This document shows, one piece after another, positions 32,860-38,460 of a DNA stretch of 38,460 bases. This stretch comes from Bacteroidales bacterium (lineage in GTDB: Bacteria; Bacteroidota; Bacteroidia; Bacteroidales; Marinilabiliaceae), in contig JAKSLH010000025.1 in assembly GCA_024401335.1 (NCBI GenBank), positions 1-38,460 on the forward strand. Reading direction: 5' to 3'. Position 1 is the first letter of the stretch. Each line of letters starts with the position of its first letter. A model generated the notes under the pieces. The model searched no databases. It saw only the letters and a program-made list of their open reading frames with translations, and was not told the DNA's origin. The translations under genes were made by a program, and so were the position numbers.

Positions 32860-34059
32860 TTACTTGATGCCGATCTTCTTGGCAATCTCCTTTGGAAGAG
32901 CATCCTTGTGAACAAGAATGTTGATAGTCTTGTAGGCTGTGAATGCCTTAGAAGCGTACCATATACCCTTGTATGAGCCGCTCTTGCCCCAAGAGTTCTT
33001 CACCATGAAATACTCCTTACCGTTCTGATCCTTAGCAACGCCATAGATAAGCATGCCGTGGTCGTCAGTAGTCTCCCAGTTGTCATATCCCTCCTGGCGC
33101 ATCTCCTGAGTAACAGTTATCTCTGGGAGAGGCTTAGAAGTGAGTTCCTTGCGACGGTCTGTCTTGCTCAAGCCAAGCCAATGAGCCATGTCACTGCCTT
33201 CGAGGCTCTGAGCCTTTTCAACATCTGGACATACAGCTACACCATTGCGAGAGAATCCCTCTTCACTCACGTCTGTACCCCATGCGATTGTGAAGCCCTT
33301 GTCGATAGCGTTGTCCATCACAGCCATAAGCTCATCGAGTGGAAGGTTATAGCTTGAACCCCAGCGCCAGTTGTCTTGGATCTCGAGGATAAACTTCTCG
33401 TAGAAAGGGTGGTGAGTGAAAGAAGTGAGAGATACATAGTCGTCAGGGTTGATTCCTGTGCTTTCCATGTAGCTCTTAGGAGTATATTCCTTGCCGTTGT
33501 AAACGAACTTCTCTGGGCAAACACCGAGATATGTGTCAAGGATTGAGTTGAGACCCTTGAACCAAGCTGGAGTGAGCTTCTTCTGGCTACCCTTAGCTAT
33601 GCCATCGACATAGCTAGTTGCAATAGAGAAGAGTTCGTTGAAGTTAGGGAGCGAGTCGCCATAGAGAGTGCCAGGTTCTGGCATTGCAGTCTGAGGAATC
33701 ATTCCGTAGTTCTTCATGCAGTATATAGCATCATAGAAAGAACCACCCTCAGCGAAAGAGATGTCGCCATGAAGACGAACGCTAGCTTTAGCGCGGTCTT
33801 CGTATGTCTTATGAGCGAGGAACATCTCACAAAGGTCATATTCGCCCTTACCCATACGGATAAGTTCAGCCTCGAAGAAACCGAGACTAGAGAATGCCCA
33901 GCATGTACCGCTCTGATTCTGATTCTTGATTGAAGTGATAGGATTCTCCTTCACAGTAGTGAAGACAAATCCTTCTTTAGTCTTTTCATCATTACCTTCG
34001 GCCAAAGCGACAGTTGTTGACATCAACGCTAACGCCAAAGTGAAGAGATTCTTGTTCAT
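32860..34059 (-). CDS. Secreted C1B papain-like peptidase (bleomycin hydrolase / PepC family)
   Basis: A 399-residue cysteine peptidase with a Sec signal (1-20, ending VALA). Catalytic residues of the C1B type are present: Q47 and C53 in IKNQNQSGTCWAFSS, H334 in TTDDHGMLIYGV and N355 in VKNSWGKSG. Bleomycin hydrolase/PepC enzymes are usually 440-450-residue cytoplasmic hexamers; this one is shorter and exported. The C-terminal end (IAKKIGIK) does not match the usual self-blocking tail, so exo/endo specificity is not predictable. It has its own -7 element and terminator, so it is a single gene. Substrate unknown; peptide scavenging or processing of host or own proteins are both possible. Confidence 0.88.
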   Translation of the reverse strand: MNKNLFTLALALMSTTVALAEGNDEKTKEGFVFTTVKENPITSIKNQNQSGTCWAFSSLGFFEAELIRMGKGEYDLCEMFLAHKTYEDRAKASVRLHGDISFAEGGSFYDAIYCMKNYGMIPQTAMPEPGTLYGDSLPNFNELFSIATSYVDGIAKGSQKKLTPAWFKGLNSILDTYLGVCPEKFVYNGKEYTPKSYMESTGINPDDYVSLTSFTHHPFYEKFILEIQDNWRWGSSYNLPLDELMAVMDNAIDKGFTIAWGTDVSEEGFSRNGVAVCPDVEKAQSLEGSDMAHWLGLSKTDRRKELTSKPLPEITVTQEMRQEGYDNWETTDDHGMLIYGVAKDQNGKEYFMVKNSWGKSGSYKGIWYASKAFTAYKTINILVHKDALPKEIAKKIGIK

Positions 34060-34085
34060 AATTTAAATGTTCAGGTTTCGGACTG

Positions 34086-34093
34086 CAAAATTA
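34086..34093 (-). promoter_or_regulatory. Candidate -7 element of the C1 peptidase gene
   Basis: TAATTTTG on the minus strand is an exact TAnnTTTG match, 27 nt before the ATG at 34059. No well-placed -33 TTTG. Confidence 0.45.
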
Positions 34094-34115
34094 TACAAAA
34101 ATGGCATTCTGCGTA

Positions 34116-34847
34116 TCAATTTGCGATAAAACCGAATAGTTTTTGCAGAAAATATGGATCTTTTTCGATTATTGTACCTAAAACTATAACATCGGCACCT
34201 GCTTTGAACATATTTTTAACAGAGTCGATGTCTCTCAGTCCACCGCCAACGATTACAGGGATATTGACATGTTTACGCACGGCTCTGACCATCTCTTCGG
34301 GAACATGTTGTGAAGCGCCGCTGCCAGCTTCGAGGTAGAGCATCTTGAGCCCTAGCATCTCACCAGCCACAGCAGTTGCCACGGCGATGTCGGTCTTTGT
34401 GCGTGGAATAGGCATTGTCCCGCTGATATATTGCACAGATGTTACGGAGCCTCCATCGATGAGGATATAGCCGGTAGGTATCGTCTCTAGTCCCGTCTGA
34501 CGTATCTGCAGAGCCGAATTGACATGCTGGCCGACGAGGTAGTCGGCATTGCGGCCCGATATGAGTGACAGCAGGAGCATGGCGTCGGCGCTAGGAGCCA
34601 CCTGTGAACCGTTGCCTGGGAAGAGTACTACAGGTACATCGGTTATGCTCTTGAGTTTGCGGACCACAGCTTCGGTATCGGCAGCAACGAGACTGCCTCC
34701 AACAAGGATTATGTCGGGAGGCGTAGAACGGAAGATGTCGGCGAGAGAAGCGATATGTTCGTCGGACGCCTTATCTGGATCGACAAGGACAGCTAGTAGT
34801 TTCTTGCCTTCTGCGCGTCGCTTGAGTATGATGTCGTAGATGCCCAT
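34116..34847 (-). CDS. Geranylgeranylglyceryl/heptaprenylglyceryl phosphate synthase-like (GGGPS, PcrB family)
   Basis: A 243-residue TIM-barrel prenyltransferase that, in its family, joins a polyprenyl diphosphate to sn-glycerol-1-phosphate by an ether bond. Landmarks are VDPDK (22-26, the Mg/substrate aspartate region), LVGGSL (48-53), LYLEAGSGAS (170-179), VGGGLRD (200-206) and VLGTIIEKD (222-230). ATG 34847 is fixed by the upstream TGA, which shares its A with the start (TGATG), so translation is coupled to the PPTase gene. Bacteroidetes members are known to make GGGP or HepGP in vitro, but their purpose in cells without archaeal lipids is unsettled. Prenyl chain length cannot be read from sequence here. 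Last gene of the ssb-gldE-gldD-PPTase-GGGPS run. Confidence 0.9.
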   Translation of the reverse strand: MGIYDIILKRRAEGKKLLAVLVDPDKASDEHIASLADIFRSTPPDIILVGGSLVAADTEAVVRKLKSITDVPVVLFPGNGSQVAPSADAMLLLSLISGRNADYLVGQHVNSALQIRQTGLETIPTGYILIDGGSVTSVQYISGTMPIPRTKTDIAVATAVAGEMLGLKMLYLEAGSGASQHVPEEMVRAVRKHVNIPVIVGGGLRDIDSVKNMFKAGADVIVLGTIIEKDPYFLQKLFGFIAN

Positions 34848-35476
34848 CAGCAATAAACAAGAATAAGGTCGTCGTGCACTTCATAAGAGAGGCGTACATC
34901 GGCCTGGAATCCGTCTTTTACAACACTTCCCTTGAAATGGCCGCTCTTGCCCAGACGAAGGTTAGATATAAATATATGCTCGTCAAATAGTACATCGGTG
35001 AAGTCAAACAGCTTGAAGAGTGTTTCCTTGGCACTCCATACTATGAGAGCCGCCGTTATCTTGTCGGGTCCCTCCTCTTCAGGGATATATTTCATTTCCT
35101 TTTTAGAGACATATCGAGGAATGAGATGGAGCACGCGACGGGAGAAATACTCCATGTCGAGAGCTACAGGATGAGAGGCCAGGCGTATGCCGACATAGCC
35201 TATGGTGTGAGTGATAGAAATGCAATGTGATGAGTCCTTAAGATAAGGCTTGCCCGAGTCGCGGTAGCATATCTCGACATCAGAGCCTAGCATCTCGTGT
35301 AGCAGCACACGTACGGTGAGCCATTCCTTACGTCGGCGGTCGTTGCGGAAACCCGTATAGATCTCCATTTCCGAAGGTTTGACGGTGTACATAGCCTCGA
35401 GTTCCTGGAGTGATTCTGTCATCTTCCAGATACCCATTGAGGCGTTCATATTTTCAACTTTCTTAAAGAGAGGCAT
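34847..35476 (-). CDS. 4'-phosphopantetheinyl transferase superfamily protein
   Basis: Transfers 4'-phosphopantetheine from CoA to a carrier-protein serine. The 209-residue chain has the motif VALDMEYF (D107, E109 for Mg) and WSAKETLFK (W147, K150, E151, K155), both diagnostic. The length suggests the Sfp-type rather than the shorter AcpS trimeric type. ATG 35476 is 2 nt after the gldD stop codon, and its TGA overlaps the GGGPS start by one base. With no PKS/NRPS genes nearby it may simply be the cell's ACP-activating enzyme. The N terminus is less certain: an internal Met at residue 10 is possible. Confidence 0.9.
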   Translation of the reverse strand: MPLFKKVENMNASMGIWKMTESLQELEAMYTVKPSEMEIYTGFRNDRRRKEWLTVRVLLHEMLGSDVEICYRDSGKPYLKDSSHCISITHTIGYVGIRLASHPVALDMEYFSRRVLHLIPRYVSKKEMKYIPEEEGPDKITAALIVWSAKETLFKLFDFTDVLFDEHIFISNLRLGKSGHFKGSVVKDGFQADVRLSYEVHDDLILVYC

Positions 35477-35478
35477 AC

Positions 35479-36069
35479 TTATTTCTGTTTGCTATTCGAC
35501 GTGCGCCACTGGAACGTTTCGATGATGTGTACTACATCATCCTCTACATACTTTATTACGGGAGAAAGACTGTCAGAGTTAGGTCTGCAATAGAAATAAA
35601 GTGATCCACGGAACATATTTCTTACGCTGTCGGTGAGTGAGAACTGCAGAGGTGTGGCCGCATTGCCCTTGATGTGGTAGAGTGTACCATACACCTGTCG
35701 GTCGGCATCCTCATAGTAGCTCTCGCCAATGGCATCGGCCTTTACGGTGTGCTTATATACCAGCTTGCGGCTATCTTCGAGCACTTCCTCTTCGTTGCCG
35801 TTGATAGGTCGGTAGGTCACATGAACCTTGCAGTTGATCGACGGATAAACGATATTGATCCAGTGAGGTTCAGAGTTGGCGTCGTGGTCGGGAGCGACAT
35901 AGCTGAGGCTGTTGATCTCGAAGGCATAAGGCTCGCCGATGCTGTCGTAGCTCACATATTGAGGTTCGGGCAGCTCGATTCGGAAATAGCCTCGAGGACG
36001 AGGAACGACCGGGTCGCCACAAGCCACCAGGAACAGAGAAAGAGTTATAAGTATAAAGAGTCTTTTCAT
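35479..36069 (-). CDS. gldD: GldD family lipoprotein
   Basis: A 196-residue lipoprotein: MKRLFILITLSLFLVAC gives lipidated Cys17. The GldD signature PRPRGYFRIELPEPQYV follows at about 23-39, with HWINIVYPSINCKVHVTY later. In Flavobacterium GldD is needed for gliding, but many non-gliding Bacteroidales keep gldD next to gldE, suggesting an envelope role beyond motility. The gene overlaps gldE by 4 nt (ATGA), a coupled pair conserved across the phylum. Identification rests on the signature and the gene order; molecular function is not known. Confidence 0.9.
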   Translation of the reverse strand: MKRLFILITLSLFLVACGDPVVPRPRGYFRIELPEPQYVSYDSIGEPYAFEINSLSYVAPDHDANSEPHWINIVYPSINCKVHVTYRPINGNEEEVLEDSRKLVYKHTVKADAIGESYYEDADRQVYGTLYHIKGNAATPLQFSLTDSVRNMFRGSLYFYCRPNSDSLSPVIKYVEDDVVHIIETFQWRTSNSKQK

Positions 36070-37397
36070 TTCTTATGTTGTTCTTCGACGATACGGAGCT
36101 TAACCGATTCGATCTTACGAGTGTCGGCTGCAAGGATTTCGAACCTATATTTGCCATAGTTTATCTTGTCGCCCTTCTTAGGTATGAGACCGTTGATCTC
36201 GAGAAGGAAACCTGCGAGTGTCTCGGCGTCGCCACGAGCCTTTTCAAACTCCTCGCCGTCGGAGTCGATAACCTTGAAGAAGTCGTTGAGCGAAATCTTG
36301 CTTTCGAAGACTATTGAGCCGTCGGCCTGGCGTGTGAACATCTTTTCCTCCTCGTCGAACTCGTCGTTGATGTCGCCCACAATCTCCTCGATGATATCTT
36401 CGAGAGTGACAATGCCCGACATGCCGCCATATTCATCGACCACGATAGCCATGTGGGTCTTCGATGTCTGGAACTCCTGAAGGAGGTCGTTGATCATCTT
36501 TGTTTCCGGCACATAGAAAGCCTTTCGGAGTATGCTGTTCCATGCGAAATCCTTCTTGCCGATATGAGGCAGGAGGTCCTTGACAAAGAGTATGCCTACG
36601 ATGTCGTCTTCGCGTTCGTCGTGCACAGGGATGCGTGAATAGCCCGATTCGAGCACCACATTGAGAACAGAGGCGAAGTCGTCGGAAGCGTCGAGGCTCA
36701 CCACGTCGAGGCGAGGTGTCATCACGTCGCAGGCTGATAGATTCGAGAACTTCACTATGCCGTCGAGTATCTCCCTCTCTTCGCTGATACTCTCCTTGGT
36801 CAGTTCGAGAGCCTGTGAGAGGTCGTCGATAGACATGTTCTGTCTATGCTTAGCCAGACGCTCGTTGACCACATGAGTAGATCGCATCAGCAGATGGCTG
36901 AAAGGCGAGAACAGAGTTGACATGACCGAAATAGGGTAGGCCATGATACGAGCGAAAGCGTAGCTATGTTGTGTGGAATATATCTTAGGCATCACCTCAC
37001 CGAAGAAGAGGATGAGGAGAGTGATGACAACAGATTCAAAGATAAACTTGATTGTTGTAGAGTCACCGAAGTCGAAGAGTGAAGTGCTCAGGAAGGCCGA
37101 GAGCATGACGATAGCTACATTGACAAAATTGTTGGCTATAAGTATTGTAGCCAGCAGGCGTTCGGCATCGTCGAGAAGTTTTGCAATAAGCTTGTCGCGG
37201 GATGATTCACTACTCTTGATCTTGTCGATATCAGATGGTGACAGGGAGAAATAGGCAGCTTCGCTACCCGAAACGAGTGCGCTCATCACAAGAAGCATGA
37301 CAAGCACGACACATATAAGAATTGTATCTAAAGTGACCGGCTTCAAGGTTATGCCCTCAAGGCCGGTCATTATACTGTGATATAAATCGGAGTCCAA
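36066..37397 (-). CDS. gldE: GldE: CNNM/CBS/CorC-HlyC family membrane protein
   Basis: A 443-residue inner-membrane protein of the CorC/HlyC type. The DUF21/CNNM membrane part has hydrophobic segments at about 25-50, 82-105 and 118-140 (with FFGEVMPKIY). A CBS pair follows at about 215-340 (DVMTPRLDVV, YSRIPVHDE, HMAIVVDEYGGMSGIVTLED) and a CorC_HlyC domain at the end. The TTG at 37397 gives an MDSD start like the MDPD/MDSD of relatives; an ATG at 37370 is the alternative and would drop nine residues. It is 39 nt after ssb and overlaps gldD. CNNM relatives move or sense divalent cations; in Bacteroidetes the family is tied to gliding and needed with gldD. Confidence 0.9.
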   Translation of the reverse strand: MDSDLYHSIMTGLEGITLKPVTLDTILICVVLVMLLVMSALVSGSEAAYFSLSPSDIDKIKSSESSRDKLIAKLLDDAERLLATILIANNFVNVAIVMLSAFLSTSLFDFGDSTTIKFIFESVVITLLILFFGEVMPKIYSTQHSYAFARIMAYPISVMSTLFSPFSHLLMRSTHVVNERLAKHRQNMSIDDLSQALELTKESISEEREILDGIVKFSNLSACDVMTPRLDVVSLDASDDFASVLNVVLESGYSRIPVHDEREDDIVGILFVKDLLPHIGKKDFAWNSILRKAFYVPETKMINDLLQEFQTSKTHMAIVVDEYGGMSGIVTLEDIIEEIVGDINDEFDEEEKMFTRQADGSIVFESKISLNDFFKVIDSDGEEFEKARGDAETLAGFLLEINGLIPKKGDKINYGKYRFEILAADTRKIESVKLRIVEEQHKK

Positions 37398-37436
37398 AAT
37401 TCAAATGATTTCGTTGAACATAAACCTCTTTATGAC

Positions 37437-37889
37437 TTAGAATGGAGAGTCGAAGTCGAGGTCGTCGAATGTAGTCTTCGAATCGGCACTAAAGTTTGGC
37501 TCGCCGAGGTCGCTATTCGATGAATATCGAGCGGAAGACGTTGTATTGTTAGGTTCGCGACGGCTGAGGATCTCAAGCTCATCAACAAGAATCTCCGTCA
37601 CGAAGCGGTTCTGATTTTCGCGGTCAACATACTGACGGCTACGTATCTTACCCTCTATATAGAGCTTAGAACCTTTGTGTACAAATTTTTCAACTACCTG
37701 AACAAGACCACCACGGACAACGATGTTGTGCCACTCTGTGCGCTCTGGTATTTGCTGATTATCTTTTCCGGTGTGAGCTCGCTCGGTTGTAGCAAGCGTA
37801 AAGTTGGCTACAGCCTTATTCTGATCGAAATAACGGATGTCCGGATCTTTGCCAACGTTCCCTAATAAAATAACTTTGTTTACTGACAT
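37437..37889 (-). CDS. ssb: Single-stranded DNA-binding protein
   Basis: A 150-residue tetrameric protein that coats single-stranded DNA in replication and repair. The OB fold covers about 1-110 (MSVNKVILLGNVGKDPDIRY, EWHNIVV, SKLYIEGKIRSRQY), then a polar linker (about 112-138) and the acidic tip DDLDFDSPF, which recruits partner proteins. It heads the minus-strand operon with gldE and gldD, an order conserved in Bacteroidetes. In many relatives mutY lies upstream of ssb; here the upstream neighbour is a divergent AAA+ ATPase gene instead. No good consensus promoter was seen in the 243-bp divergent region. Confidence 0.97.
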   Translation of the reverse strand: MSVNKVILLGNVGKDPDIRYFDQNKAVANFTLATTERAHTGKDNQQIPERTEWHNIVVRGGLVQVVEKFVHKGSKLYIEGKIRSRQYVDRENQNRFVTEILVDELEILSRREPNNTTSSARYSSNSDLGEPNFSADSKTTFDDLDFDSPF

Positions 37890-38132
37890 GTTTTTGACTG
37901 TTTAGTCTATAAATCTGCGACTAAGATAATACATAATTCTCAATATCACATAAACAACCGCCAAATTTTACCAAGACTCCATAAACCTATGCCCGTTTTT
38001 GACATAGATGGCTCTTTTCTTTGCATTCATTATTTGCAATATCTGAATGGCACTCATTTTTCCGTGAAATAATGTAATGCTATGCACATATATTGCACAA
38101 CGTGGTTGTTAGTTTACGCAAAAAACATACTT

Positions 38133-38460
38133 ATGGCAAAGAAAAAGATATCAATAGAAAATGGAGATATACAAGGGCGAGTAAGGTCTCTTGTGGATCT
38201 GATGAGTGAAGGGTTGTTTGAGAAGCATCATATCATGGCTATGGCCTTGTTGAGTGCTGTGGCAGGGGAGAGCATATTCCTGCTCGGACCTCCGGGTACG
38301 GCTAAGAGTATGGTTGCCCGACGTCTCAAGATGGCCTTTAAGGATGCAACAGCCTTCGAATACCTCATGTCGCGCTTCAGCGTGCCCGATGAGGTGTTCG
38401 GTCCTGTGTCGATATCCAAATTGAAGGACGAGGACCTGTATGAACGTCAGATGGATGGCT
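38133..38460 (+). CDS. MoxR/RavA-type AAA+ ATPase, 5' part
   Basis: The frame runs from ATG 38133 to the window edge, so about 109 residues are visible and the gene continues beyond. The sequence has the P-loop GPPGTAKS (52-59), the preceding AVAGESIFLL, and the RavA-type FEYLMSRFSVPDEVFGPVSI. RavA works with a VWA-domain partner in E. coli; a partner would lie downstream, outside the window. The gene is divergent from ssb. I would call it RavA-like rather than the general MoxR group because of the EYLM-RFS-PEEVFGP pattern. Confidence 0.88.
   Translation, partial: MAKKKISIENGDIQGRVRSLVDLMSEGLFEKHHIMAMALLSAVAGESIFLLGPPGTAKSMVARRLKMAFKDATAFEYLMSRFSVPDEVFGPVSISKLKDEDLYERQMDG

Overview
The window is a chromosomal segment of a member of the Bacteroidota, order Bacteroidales, most likely a Prevotellaceae- or Muribaculaceae-like gut commensal. 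The evidence is a SusC/SusD pair, surface lipoproteins with an acidic stretch after the lipidated cysteine, gldE/gldD next to ssb, a bacterial GGGP-synthase-like gene, a tRNA without encoded CCA, weak Shine-Dalgarno sequences, and repeated TTTG / TAnnTTTG promoter elements of the Bacteroidetes sigma factor. I see no insertion sequence, phage, CRISPR array or integrase. Genus is inference only.

Left part (1-13466), mostly plus strand: the 3' end of a tRNA-Glu(CTC) and its terminator, gltX, a lone GH2 glycosidase, a DUF218 (ElyC/SanA-like) membrane protein, a large DUF5686 outer-membrane protein, and a small DUF3820 gene on the minus strand. Next comes a tight run of RNA and translation genes: cvfB, rlmN, an unrecognised lipoprotein, rnpA and yidD, the last three overlapping. 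recX and a strongly codon-biased gdhA follow. The 430-bp gap after gdhA holds no intact gene but carries what looks like the C-terminal remnant of an outer-membrane protein.

Centre (13898-26202), minus strand: a complete polysaccharide utilisation locus. Read 5'->3' it is a one-polypeptide membrane-spanning regulator, susC, susD, a GH30 surface endo-glucanase, a surface glycan-binding lipoprotein and a periplasmic GH3 beta-glucosidase. The susC-susD-GH30-SGBP-GH3 order matches the Bacteroides thetaiotaomicron fungal beta-1,6-glucan locus (BT3310-BT3314), so beta-1,6-glucan (pustulan or yeast cell wall) is the predicted substrate. The cell would cut the glucan at the surface (GH30), capture it (SGBP, SusD), import it (SusC) and finish it to glucose in the periplasm (GH3). 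Unusual features are a tandemly duplicated module in the SGBP, a long hairpin plus promoter-like element before the GH3 gene, and direct repeats upstream of susC.

Right part (26230-38460): a divergent promoter region, then miaA and an AsmA-family gene, a panE-like reductase, a CapA-family phosphatase-like protein and a secreted papain-like (C1B) peptidase. A minus-strand operon ssb-gldE-gldD-PPTase-GGGPS follows, with start/stop overlaps at gldE/gldD and PPTase/GGGPS. The window ends inside a divergent MoxR/RavA-type AAA+ ATPase.

The window is mainly well-ordered housekeeping DNA around one PUL. The items most worth following are the duplicated SGBP module, the regulator and its candidate operator, the pre-GH3 hairpin, the unknown lipoprotein overlapping rnpA, and the PPTase-GGGPS coupling. 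All functions are read from sequence patterns and family knowledge; no searches were run.
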